A stretch of DNA of 56,896 nucleotides from Cryomorphaceae bacterium (lineage in GTDB: Bacteria; Bacteroidota; Bacteroidia; Flavobacteriales; Schleiferiaceae). Within the stretch, counting starts at the first letter, position 1; each line of letters starts with the position of its first letter. The notes below the pieces were generated by a model. That model was given only the letters and a program-made list of their open reading frames with translations, ran no database searches and was not told the DNA's origin. The position numbers and the translations under genes were made by a program. This document shows, piece after piece, positions 8,969 to 17,069 of this stretch. Location: assembly GCA_024639785.1 (NCBI GenBank), contig JAHEGI010000001.1, positions 108,723-165,618 of the forward strand. The letters are read 5' to 3'.

Positions 8969-9964
8969 ATGCGTGGACCGATTTCAAATTTTATAGACGC
9001 TCATTACAAGCATTTTAACGCAGCTGCCCTCATGGACGCGGCGAAAGGCTATGAAGCCCACTTGACTGCAGGCGGGAAAATGATGGTGACTTTGGCGGGA
9101 GCTATGTCTACCGCTGAGCTGGGTCGTTCGCTCGCAGAAATGATTCGCCAAGGCAAAATCGACATCATTTCATGTACCGGAGCCAACTTGGAAGAGGACG
9201 TCATGAACTTGGTGGCGCATAGCCATTACAAGCGGGTGCCAAACTATCGGGACCTCACCCCGCAGGATGAGCGTGAGCTTTTGGATCAAGGCTTGAATCG
9301 CGTGACGGATACCTGCATCCCAGAAGAAGAAGCGTTTCGTAAACTTCAGCATCACATTCATGGTTGCTGGTCCCGTGCAGAGGCCAAAGGGGAGCGATAT
9401 TTCCCACATGAGTACATGTATCAGATGCTCCAGCTCCCTGAATTCGCCGCAGAATACGATGACGCAGTAGACCCTGCGAATTCGTGGATGTTAGCAGCAG
9501 CAGAGCGCAACTTGCCCATCATTGTTCCAGGATGGGAAGACAGCACCATGGGGAATATTTTCGCCAGCTATTGCATTAAAGGGGAGCTCCAAGCGAGCAC
9601 GATGAAATCAGGCATCGAGTACATGGGCTATCTCGCCACATGGTACACGGAAAACTGCCGAAATCCGCAGCATCCGGAGGCTCCGAGTGTGGGCTTCTTC
9701 CAAATCGGTGGAGGCATAGCCGGGGACTTCCCAATTTGTGTTGTGCCGATGCTCTATCAGGACATGGAAATGGAAGACATCCCGTTTTGGGGATATTTCT
9801 GCCAAATTTCAGATTCCACGACTTCATACGGATCCTATTCCGGCGCTGTTCCCAATGAGAAAATCACCTGGGGCAAGCTGGATGCGGATACGCCAAAATT
9901 TATTGTTGAGTCGGATGCAACCATCGTTGCACCGCTTATTTTCGCTTGGGTATTAAAATGGTAA
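8969..9964 (+). CDS. deoxyhypusine synthase-family protein, probable polyamine-modifying enzyme
   Basis: Member of the NAD-dependent deoxyhypusine synthase (DS) family, 331 residues. Eukaryotic members move the aminobutyl group of spermidine to a lysine of eIF5A, and plant relatives make homospermidine. Bacteria lack eIF5A, so this protein probably acts on a free polyamine (inference). Visible family features are VTLAGAMSTAELG, SCTGANLEEDVMN, GWEDSTMGN, GGG (247-249) and ITWGK with K303 at the position of the catalytic lysine. The His-His that follows GGG in classical DHS is replaced by GDFP here. It follows arginine decarboxylase by 54 bases and precedes a small acidic protein by 7. Exact reaction is not assigned. 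Confidence 0.85.
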   Translation: MRGPISNFIDAHYKHFNAAALMDAAKGYEAHLTAGGKMMVTLAGAMSTAELGRSLAEMIRQGKIDIISCTGANLEEDVMNLVAHSHYKRVPNYRDLTPQDERELLDQGLNRVTDTCIPEEEAFRKLQHHIHGCWSRAEAKGERYFPHEYMYQMLQLPEFAAEYDDAVDPANSWMLAAAERNLPIIVPGWEDSTMGNIFASYCIKGELQASTMKSGIEYMGYLATWYTENCRNPQHPEAPSVGFFQIGGGIAGDFPICVVPMLYQDMEMEDIPFWGYFCQISDSTTSYGSYSGAVPNEKITWGKLDADTPKFIVESDATIVAPLIFAWVLKW

Positions 9965-9971
9965 AAGCACC

Positions 9972-10277
9972 ATGGAAAAGCAGCGTTTAATCGTTGATTA
10001 CAAGAATATCACTCCGGAACAACTACAAATCCTGACGGATAAATATCCAGAAGGTTTTGACCCGGATGACATGATCGTCTACAAGAATAGTGAGGGCAAA
10101 ACAGTCCGCACGATTCCATTAGAAACAGAGACGACGAAGTATCTATTCAAAATTTCAACAGAGCTTGAGCGCAAGGCACAAGCTTTCTTGGATGATGAGG
10201 ATGACCAGGAAGACACCGTGGGGGATGAGGAGGATACTCCAGATACCGACGCGGTGGAGGAGGTTGAAGAAGATTAA
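9972..10277 (+). CDS. small acidic hypothetical protein in polyamine operon
   Basis: 101-residue protein with no recognised domain. The N-terminal ~70 residues look folded (MEKQRLIVDYKNITPEQLQILTDKYPEGFDPDDMIVYKNSEGKTVRTIPLETETTKYLFKIS, quoted in part: IVDYKNITPEQLQ, TTKYLFKIS). The last ~30 residues are almost entirely Asp and Glu, probably disordered. It starts 7 bases after the DHS-family stop, so it is very likely cotranscribed with it and arginine decarboxylase. Such an acidic tail could bind polycations such as polyamines or a basic partner, but that is speculation. Its stop codon overlaps that of dprA on the other strand (TTAA at 10274-10277). Confidence 0.75.
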   Translation: MEKQRLIVDYKNITPEQLQILTDKYPEGFDPDDMIVYKNSEGKTVRTIPLETETTKYLFKISTELERKAQAFLDDEDDQEDTVGDEEDTPDTDAVEEVEED

Positions 10278-11326
10278 GCCAAGGCGTAGTACCCGGCTTG
10301 GACTCGAAGCGTCCCCAACCAGATCATTTCGGCTAAAGCCGCTAAACATCTCGGGCTACTAAGACCCGCTGATGCTTCAATGGCGGAGACCCGCAGCGGT
10401 CCCTGCATGAGGGCGCGACGGATCTTTTGATGATCGTCAGGTACTTCGTTTTCTTCCCTTATTTCGTGTTGGAGAAGGGGGGACCAACCGAGGTCCTCGG
10501 CGATTTGTGAAGTATCCGTGACCAATTGTGCCACTTGACGCCGAATTAAATCCAGGCAGCCATGACTGCGCACATCACTGATTCGCCCAGGCAATGCAAA
10601 TACACTGCGGTCATATTGATGGGCGAATTGTGCCGAGATTCCAGCCCCAGATTTAATGGCGGCTTCGACCACCCACAGACCATCGCTCATCCCGGCGATG
10701 AGCCGATTGCGACGCGGGTAGGCCCCAATCTGTGGCGCCACGCCATGGGGCCATTCGGAAACCCAGGCACCACCTTGTGCCAAAATATCCTCGGCTAAAT
10801 GCCGGTTGCTCGCCGGCTGCGCACAATGAAGCCCATGCGCCAACACGGCCCAGGTTGGAAGACTCCCGCGGAGTGCGGATTGGTGGGCTGCGCGATCAAT
10901 ACCTCGGGCCAACCCACTAACAATGGCGCAGCCATACTTTGCGAGGGACGCCACCCATTGTTCCGTAATCTGTAGACCATAGGCGGTGGCGTCCCGTGTG
11001 CCGACCACGCCCAAAGCGTGGGAGGTATTGAACTCTGCGACCCCCTTCACAAAGAGAAGGCAGGGCGCATCGGGAATGTGCAAGAGCCGCTGTGGGTAGC
11101 GCGGATCCGTATAAAGCAAGGATTGTATGCTGGATTGCTCCTGTTTCTCCAGGATTCGGGCGGCCTCTTGCACATGCCGAGCCCATTCGAGTGGATCGGG
11201 TGTAAGTGGGCCCGTTTCGTCTAGCCAGGCTTGGCCACTAGGAAAGTGGTCCATGATCTGGCGTGCGCGGACGGGGCCTATCCCGGGAACAAGGCTTAGC
11301 GCCAGGGCAAAATGTATCGACTCCAT
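10274..11326 (-). CDS. dprA: DNA-processing protein DprA
   Basis: DprA binds incoming single-stranded DNA during natural transformation and loads RecA on it. The 350-residue protein has an N-terminal helix-hairpin-helix-like segment (LVPGIGPVRARQIMDHF), a Rossmann-like core (GVVGTRDATAYGLQ, IVSGLARGIDRAAHQSAL, YPRRNRLIAGMSDGLWVVEA, KSGAGISAQFA, FALPGRISDVRSHGCLDLIRR) and a C-terminal winged-helix-like tail (GPLRVSAIEASAGLSSPRCLAALAEM). All DprA hallmarks are present and the length is normal. It lies 55 bases downstream of an SDR gene and could be cotranscribed with it. Presence of dprA alone does not prove competence. Confidence 0.95.
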   Translation of the reverse strand: MESIHFALALSLVPGIGPVRARQIMDHFPSGQAWLDETGPLTPDPLEWARHVQEAARILEKQEQSSIQSLLYTDPRYPQRLLHIPDAPCLLFVKGVAEFNTSHALGVVGTRDATAYGLQITEQWVASLAKYGCAIVSGLARGIDRAAHQSALRGSLPTWAVLAHGLHCAQPASNRHLAEDILAQGGAWVSEWPHGVAPQIGAYPRRNRLIAGMSDGLWVVEAAIKSGAGISAQFAHQYDRSVFALPGRISDVRSHGCLDLIRRQVAQLVTDTSQIAEDLGWSPLLQHEIREENEVPDDHQKIRRALMQGPLRVSAIEASAGLSSPRCLAALAEMIWLGTLRVQAGYYALA

Positions 11327-11381
11327 AACCCCAAGGACCGACGAATTGGTTGTTTAGTCGGTCATCCTGCGGTATAGACGT

Positions 11382-12146
11382 TTAATGGGATGAATCGCGA
11401 TGAACGATGGTCGCAGAGGCCTGTGCGCTGGGGAGAATTAACACGTCTGCAATATTTACATGGGGTGGCGCAGAAATCATGTAGTCCAAGGTATCGGCAA
11501 TATCCTCTGCCGTGAGGGGCTGCATGTGTTGATACACCGATTTTGCCTTTTGATGATCCCCGTGAAATCGGACCTGAGAAAATTCCGTATCCACCATCCC
11601 TGGGCACAGCTGACTGACGCGAATCCCATGGGGCACCAGGTCCATGCGCATGCTTCGCGTTAAGCCATCCACGCCAAATTTGGTGGCATTGTAGACATTG
11701 CCTTCAGGATAGGATTCTTTGCCTGCGATGGAGCCAATGTTAATGATATGACCAGACTTTCGTGTGACCATTCCAGGACTAACGGCACGGGTTACATAGA
11801 GCAAACCTTTGAGATTGGTATCAATCATGCGCTCCCAATCGTCCATGGATGCTTCATGAATAGGGTCCTTTCCGGCGGCTAACCCTGCATTATTAACCAG
11901 TACATCAATGGCTTGGAAGTTATGCGGCAAGGCAGATAGGGCAGCGGTGACCGCATCCCCGTCTCGGACGTCGACTTCTTGGAGGAAGACCTGGTTTTGA
12001 ATCTCTGTGGACAATTCATTCCGCCAGTCCCTCATGCGGTCCATGCGTCGTGCCCAGGCGATAACATTCCAGCCTTTCTGTGCAAATCGGATAGAAGTTG
12101 CTTTGCCGAATCCGGAACTTGCGCCGGTAACCAAGATGGTTTTCAT
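11382..12146 (-). CDS. SDR-family NAD(P)-dependent oxidoreductase (YdfG-like)
   Basis: Classical short-chain dehydrogenase of 254 residues. Visible are the cofactor motif TGASSGFGKA at residues 7-16, NNAG near 88, the catalytic serine in NIGSIAGKESYPEG and the YxxxK pair in YNATKFG. PGMVDTEFSQVRFHGD is typical of YdfG-like enzymes that reduce 3-hydroxy acids such as serine or malonic semialdehyde; that substrate is only a family guess. The start MKTILVTGASSGFG is unambiguous. It is divergent from the TonB receptor gene with only 18 bases between start codons, so the two promoters must overlap. Confidence 0.88.
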   Translation of the reverse strand: MKTILVTGASSGFGKATSIRFAQKGWNVIAWARRMDRMRDWRNELSTEIQNQVFLQEVDVRDGDAVTAALSALPHNFQAIDVLVNNAGLAAGKDPIHEASMDDWERMIDTNLKGLLYVTRAVSPGMVTRKSGHIINIGSIAGKESYPEGNVYNATKFGVDGLTRSMRMDLVPHGIRVSQLCPGMVDTEFSQVRFHGDHQKAKSVYQHMQPLTAEDIADTLDYMISAPPHVNIADVLILPSAQASATIVHRDSSH

Positions 12147-12164
12147 ACTTTTCGGTATAAAGTG

Positions 12165-14243
12165 ATGCCTATGTTAAGCGTTTCAACTGTTTTTCTTTCA
12201 GGACTTTGGGCTGGCCTAAGCCTCAGTTCAGGCCCTGATTCATCCGTGGTTCTGCTCGAGTCTACCGTGGTCACAGCCTCTCGTACAGAACAACGGGTTG
12301 AAAATACAACCGTAAGCGTGGATGTTTTACCCCTTCGCGTTTTGGAAGAAAAAGCGAACGCCCGCGTAGAACAGGTCATCCAAATGGCTCCAGGCGTGAC
12401 GTTACAGGACGGACAAGCAAACATCCGATCTGGGAGTGGTTGGAGTTTAGGTGCGGGATCCCGGGTGCTGGTTTTAGTGGATGGCTTGCCTGCCTTGAGC
12501 CCGGATGCCGGTGGCGTTTTATGGAATGCCATGCCCATGGAAGCGGTTCAACAAATTGAGGTGGTGAAAGGCGCTTCGTCTAGTTTGTATGGAAGTTCTG
12601 CACTCAATGGGGTGATTCATTTACGCACCTGGGAGCCAAGCCAAAATTTGCGCGTACGCGTATCCACCATGGCAGAGTGTTATGACAAGCCCAAGATGCG
12701 CAGCCTGGGCTGGTGGGACCAACCCCGCGGCCGAGGGGCACTGCGTTTTGCTGTGTCCGATAGCCGAGGGGAATCGAATCAACATGGCTGGGTAGTACAT
12801 GGGCAAGTCTTTGGCGATCAAGGCTACCAGTATTTAGTGGGAGACCAATCCAGTCGTCTCCATCTCAAGTATCGATATAAGCCATCCAGTCGATTAGAAG
12901 TCGGCCTACAAGGCCAATGGTGGAATTCAGATAGAAGTTCGTCGCTCATTTGGGAAGACTATCGATTGGGATACACACCTTTGGACTCGTCAGCCACCTT
13001 GACCCAGTCCCAATTAGGGGCCCTGACCGGACATGTGAAGTACCGCGTTGGCCGAAGCCTACACACCCTTCAGATTCGCCAAATGGCCTACGCGAACCAA
13101 TCCGGCCTGGATAGTAATGATTACAGCAATGAGGGTGCCTCCTTGCATGCGGAGTATCTGCTCCAACATTTTGCCTCCAACGGCTGGACGTATACGGCAG
13201 GGGCATTGTGGTTAAGTAGTGATATGAACGCGGTCTTATTCAGTGGCGCTCATACCGCGATCAACCAAGCGGTGTTCGCCCAAGCGGATTGGAAAAAATC
13301 TCAATGGGATGTGAATTTAGGACTTCGGTGGGAGTCATTTCAAGTGGATGGATTGCAGGCATCCAAACCAGTTTTCCGCGCGGGCAGCCATTACGCCATC
13401 ACTCCCGTAAGTCACCTACGGGCTTCTTTAGCCCAAGGCTTCCGCTTTCCATCTATTGCAGAGCGATTTAGCGCCTCCGCGGCAGGGGCCTTGCAGGTTT
13501 TTCCAAATCCAAGCCTTCAGCCCGAGTCGGGGTGGACGGGAGAAATAGGATACAAACAGCTGCTGCGAAAAGGAAATTTCCAAGGGTATGTGGATGCGGC
13601 GTTCTTTTGGACCCAATTTGAAAACATGTTGGAATTCACCTTTGGTAAATGGGGGAATTTGCCTGGAACCACCTTGGCAAATTATGGATTCACCTCACTG
13701 AATGTGGGCTCAACTCGGATAACGGGTCTGGAATTAAGTGCTGCTGCCCGCGCAAAATGGGGCCCCTGGATTGTGGAAGGCATGGCAGGCTACACCTACG
13801 CACAACCGATTTCTTTGGATCCCACGTACGCGTATGCCACCGATATGGATGGGGCCGCACTGTCCTATACGTCTACCTCTTTGGATCCGAGCAAGGGCAT
13901 CCTTAAATACCGTTACGTTCACACGGCCAAATCAGATATTAACCTACGCTATGGTCGTTGGAGCCTAGGTTCTAGCCTTCGGTATAATTCCTTCATGTCG
14001 AATATTGACGCCATATTCACGGATCCTTTAATTGCCATTTTTGTGCCCGGCGTAGCGGATTCTCGCTACCAGCTAAACCAAGGAGATCTGTTCTTAGACA
14101 TCCGATTGCTTGCCCGATTAACGGACCAGTGGACATTGCAATGCGCGGTGACCAATGCAGCGAATCGAATGGCAAGTCCTCGCCCGGCGTTATTGTCTGA
14201 GCCAAGAACCTTCTCGCTTCAGTTGACGTATGCATTGAATTGA
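12165..14243 (+). CDS. TonB-dependent outer membrane receptor
   Basis: Outer-membrane active transporter of about 692 residues. MPMLSVSTVFLSGLWAGLSLSSG is a signal peptide. A TonB-box-like VVTASR segment and plug domain follow (VEQVIQMAPGVTLQDGQANIRSGSGW, VLVLVDGLPAL, IEVVKGASSSLYGSSALNGVI), then a 22-strand-type barrel with a typical aromatic-rich end (FSLQLTYALN). RFPSIAERF and PESGWTGEIGYK are standard barrel motifs. No carboxypeptidase-regulatory domain is present. The substrate (siderophore, cobalamin or other) is not evident. ATG codons occur at 12165 and 12171; both leave the same signal peptide. A longer frame to 11979 overlaps the divergent SDR gene and is rejected. Confidence 0.9.
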   Translation: MPMLSVSTVFLSGLWAGLSLSSGPDSSVVLLESTVVTASRTEQRVENTTVSVDVLPLRVLEEKANARVEQVIQMAPGVTLQDGQANIRSGSGWSLGAGSRVLVLVDGLPALSPDAGGVLWNAMPMEAVQQIEVVKGASSSLYGSSALNGVIHLRTWEPSQNLRVRVSTMAECYDKPKMRSLGWWDQPRGRGALRFAVSDSRGESNQHGWVVHGQVFGDQGYQYLVGDQSSRLHLKYRYKPSSRLEVGLQGQWWNSDRSSSLIWEDYRLGYTPLDSSATLTQSQLGALTGHVKYRVGRSLHTLQIRQMAYANQSGLDSNDYSNEGASLHAEYLLQHFASNGWTYTAGALWLSSDMNAVLFSGAHTAINQAVFAQADWKKSQWDVNLGLRWESFQVDGLQASKPVFRAGSHYAITPVSHLRASLAQGFRFPSIAERFSASAAGALQVFPNPSLQPESGWTGEIGYKQLLRKGNFQGYVDAAFFWTQFENMLEFTFGKWGNLPGTTLANYGFTSLNVGSTRITGLELSAAARAKWGPWIVEGMAGYTYAQPISLDPTYAYATDMDGAALSYTSTSLDPSKGILKYRYVHTAKSDINLRYGRWSLGSSLRYNSFMSNIDAIFTDPLIAIFVPGVADSRYQLNQGDLFLDIRLLARLTDQWTLQCAVTNAANRMASPRPALLSEPRTFSLQLTYALN

Positions 14244-14253
14244 CTTTTCGGTC

Positions 14254-14261
14254 TATCTTTG
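14254..14261 (+). promoter_or_regulatory. -7 element TATCTTTG for tRNA-Ala
   Basis: TATCTTTG lies 10 bases before the 5' end of the tRNA. A TTG at 14235-14237 gives a 16-base spacing, slightly short for the Bacteroidota -33/-7 pair. Confidence 0.55.
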
Positions 14262-14269
14262 CCGTCCAC

Positions 14270-14345
<76 letters not shown>

Positions 14346-14354
14346 CAAAAACGA

Positions 14355-14389
14355 AGCCCCCGCACGGAAGTGCCGGGGGCTTTTCTTTT
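14355..14389 (+). terminator. intrinsic terminator after tRNA-Ala
   Basis: AGCCCCCGCAC and GTGCCGGGGGCT form a strong G+C stem with one bulge around GGAA, followed by TTTTCTTTT. It lies 10 bases after the tRNA. Confidence 0.8.
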
Positions 14390-14426
14390 GGCCGATCAGG
14401 GAACGTAAAGGCATGCCTCCATCCCA

Positions 14427-14952
14427 TTAAGGCGTATGGAGGATCAGGGGCAGGCTAACCGTCCGTTCGGGGTAGGTGAGCACCAGGTAATACATGCCAG
14501 GCGGGAGATGTCGGACATCCCATTCAGTCGTACCCGAAGGCAGATAATCAATAGCTGTTCCGTTGGCATGGAAGAGCTTCCCGAATAAGAAATTTTGGGC
14601 CTCCATTTCGTGTAGAAAAATCCGCTGTTGAGCCGGATTTGGGTAGAGGAATAGGCTATGAGCCTTTTCGTCGGGGAGGTGTATAGGTATTTGCCCGAGC
14701 CCCCCACTCCAGCATACGGTCCGAATAGCCACCAGAGGTAATGCCGACAAAGGGAGTCCAATAAAAGCCTGTGGTGTCGTTGCGAGACCAGCATGGATCC
14801 AGACCGCCAGGGTCGCCAAAAATCACCGCACCAATTTGCCACACGGAGTCTTCAAAAGATTCTGCGCTTGGAGCAGGTTGTACCCCGCAAACGCTGTCAG
14901 GCGTTGCTACAGGGAGCAATGTACTCATGCTAAGGAAAAGGGCGGTGAGCAT
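14427..14952 (-). pseudogene. small secreted protein with T9SS sorting domain, split by a one-base frameshift
   Basis: Two overlapping minus-strand frames fit one gene. The N-terminal frame starts at the ATG at 14952 with a signal peptide (MLTALFLSMSTLLPVA) and Trp/Gly-rich residues (GAVIFGDPGGLDPCWSRND, GFYWTPFVGITSGGYSDRMLEW). It then loses sense and stops near 14656. The C-terminal frame supplies SLFLYPNPAQQRIFLHEM...LPPGMYYLVLTYPERTVSL, a type A T9SS sorting domain, ending at 14427. The frames join at a run of six C (six G on the coding strand) at 14700-14705; removing one G restores a ~174-residue protein. This is either a true frameshift or a sequencing error. The function of the short mature part is unknown. 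Confidence 0.6.
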
Positions 14953-15025
14953 GGGGTTTAAAAGTTTGAGATATTAGAACATATACCCAGACATGTGGTT
15001 CAAACCGTGCTGCCCTTTAACCCTG

Positions 15026-16939
15026 CTACCCCTTAAACATCCGCGAGATTTTTGTCATTCGGAAGGTCAGCAGGAGTAGCACCCCCGAGGTCAAGAAGGA
15101 TAGCCCGTACCATAGCCCTTCATGGCCCCCATGCAATAAGAAACTACCAAGAGAAAATAGGAGACTGTAGGCGGCGACAACGGCGAGAACCCATCGGGAA
15201 AGCAGGAGTCGCAGGGAGGGTAATCCTTTGGCATAAATGCGTTCTTTAAATCCGGGCCAAGCCGCAGAAGGCTTGGTAAGGAACAGAACGGTCAGCCAGG
15301 CGACCGTAGTAAATCCCACGGTGAAAAAGAATGAATTTGGGAAGGTGCCCAAGTCTTCGGAGAGCCATTCACCGCGAGCCAAGGTGTATCCCACAAAGGG
15401 AGCTAGGGTGGCAGTAATCTCGACATAGGCATTGATACGTCCCCAGAACCATCGAAGGATCAGGACAAGCCCTAAGCCGGCGCCACATTCCATGATAAAA
15501 AGCCAGACTCCTTTGATGCTGTGAATTTGGGTGGATACAACCAAGCTAATGGCCGCCAAAACCAGGACCAAACCAAAGCTCCGCCGGACAATGGTCGGAC
15601 CGGAGGGTTGGTCTTTTGCCAAGCGCAACCAGACATCATTCATGAGATAGGAAGCCCCCCAGTTGAGCTGGGTAGAAATCGTACTCATATAGGCACTAAA
15701 AAAAGCGACGAGCATGAGGCCCATCCACCCTGCAGGGAGGTAGTGCTTCATGGCAAAAATGTAGCCAAATCGTGGATCTACATGGTATTTGAGTGCCTCA
15801 GCAAGGGCAGGGCTGTTCTGGGCAGCCTGACGTAATCCTTCGCGTACCACGAGGACTTTCGTGGCCGAGGGAAGATCCTCCGGTGCGGCATCACCCACGA
15901 GCCACTGAGGCTGATAGCCCTCCATGGCTTGTACTTCGGTCAAGGCAGATTGGAGCTCGGCGGGTACTTGACTGGGGAGCTGAAACAAGGTAATCGCGGC
16001 CAGACCGACCAAAATCCATGGCCAAGGGCGCAAGGCATAATGCGCAAAATTGAAAAAGAGCGTCGCACCAACGGCATGGGTTTCATCCTTTGTGCTCATC
16101 ACACGCTGCGCGATATACCCCCCCCCGCCTGGTTCGGCACCGGGGTACCAAGCGCTCCACCACATCATGCCAAAGTAGGCAAAGAAGGCGCCTATTCCGA
16201 TGGCCAAACCCGTGCCGCTGCCTGCAGAGTCGATTCGCGGGAAAAAGTCCAAACTAGAAGCAGGCAAGGCTGCTTGTAAACCATCCAAGCCCCCCACTTC
16301 GGGTGATTGAATGACAAATACGGCCAGAGCGATGGAACCCGCCATAGCAAGGACAAACTGGACGGCATCGGTCAATACGACCCCAAAAAGTCCGCTACTG
16401 GCGGCATATAAAGCGACCAAAACCGTCAAGCCGGTGGTGAGCCAAAAGGCGGTGGATGGAGGCAGCCCAAAGAGTCCTTCGAGGACAGAGGTCATGGCAA
16501 CATGCACCCAGCCTAGGATTAAGAGATTTATGAAAAGGCCCAAGTAAAGTGCACGAAAAACCCGAAGCCATAAAGCAGGTTTTCCATGGTAACGGAGTTC
16601 GATCAGTTCTGCTTCAGTCACGACGCCAGCCCGTCGCCACAAGGGGGCAAATACCACGGCCGTGAGCATGCCTCCTGCCAGTAAATTCCACCATAACCAA
16701 TTCCCACTGATGCCGTCCATTGCAACAATTTCAGTGACGGCTAATGGGGTGTCTGCGGCAAAGGTGGTTGCCACCATGGAAAGGCCTGCAAGGGCCCAGG
16801 GCAAATTGCGCCCTCCAAGGAAATAGCCTTCTAGGGATTTTTCTGTGGACCGTCCAGCCCAAAGGCCGAGGGCAATCATTCCTGTCAAGGCGGTGATAAT
16901 GATGCCAATATCCAGGGTGGAGAGGTGTATGGATTCCAT
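15026..16939 (-). CDS. sodium/solute symporter (SSS family)
   Basis: Inner-membrane Na+-coupled symporter of 637 residues with about 14 membrane segments. SSS features include YFLGGRNLPWALAGLSMVATTFAADTPLAVTEIV at the N-terminus (sodium-site region), GLFGVVLTDAVQFVLAM and FFSAYMSTISTQLNWGASYLMNDVWLRL. The motif PGAEPGGGGYIAQRVMSTKDE is typical of a Bacteroidota subgroup. The transported solute is unknown. The ATG at 16939 begins MESIHLSTLDIGIIITALTG; an upstream frame to 17032 adds 31 unlikely residues overlapping the purD promoter and is rejected. A run of nine C at 16118-16126 encodes the GGGG segment. The gene is divergent from purD. Confidence 0.88.
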   Translation of the reverse strand: MESIHLSTLDIGIIITALTGMIALGLWAGRSTEKSLEGYFLGGRNLPWALAGLSMVATTFAADTPLAVTEIVAMDGISGNWLWWNLLAGGMLTAVVFAPLWRRAGVVTEAELIELRYHGKPALWLRVFRALYLGLFINLLILGWVHVAMTSVLEGLFGLPPSTAFWLTTGLTVLVALYAASSGLFGVVLTDAVQFVLAMAGSIALAVFVIQSPEVGGLDGLQAALPASSLDFFPRIDSAGSGTGLAIGIGAFFAYFGMMWWSAWYPGAEPGGGGYIAQRVMSTKDETHAVGATLFFNFAHYALRPWPWILVGLAAITLFQLPSQVPAELQSALTEVQAMEGYQPQWLVGDAAPEDLPSATKVLVVREGLRQAAQNSPALAEALKYHVDPRFGYIFAMKHYLPAGWMGLMLVAFFSAYMSTISTQLNWGASYLMNDVWLRLAKDQPSGPTIVRRSFGLVLVLAAISLVVSTQIHSIKGVWLFIMECGAGLGLVLILRWFWGRINAYVEITATLAPFVGYTLARGEWLSEDLGTFPNSFFFTVGFTTVAWLTVLFLTKPSAAWPGFKERIYAKGLPSLRLLLSRWVLAVVAAYSLLFSLGSFLLHGGHEGLWYGLSFLTSGVLLLLTFRMTKISRMFKG

Positions 16940-17043
16940 GGGGAGAAGATACGAACGGCGTTCGATGCAGGGCCAAGAGGCCAAGGAGATTTGATTTAAA
17001 CGTTTATAATCGTTTACAACCGAATCAAGCAATTGCAGGGTTG

Positions 17044-17051
17044 TACTTTTG
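17044..17051 (+). promoter_or_regulatory. -7 element TACTTTTG for purD
   Basis: TACTTTTG ends 18 bases before the purD ATG at 17070. No good -33 TTTG is found at 19 bases. Confidence 0.55.
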
Positions 17052-17069
17052 GCATCAAATCCTACGAAA

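Noticed and set aside
12171-12193. TTGAAACGCTTAA-like match to the 3.75 kb hairpin on the minus strand
   Set aside because: It falls in the signal-peptide codons of the TonB receptor; only 13 bases match and the second half of the motif is absent.
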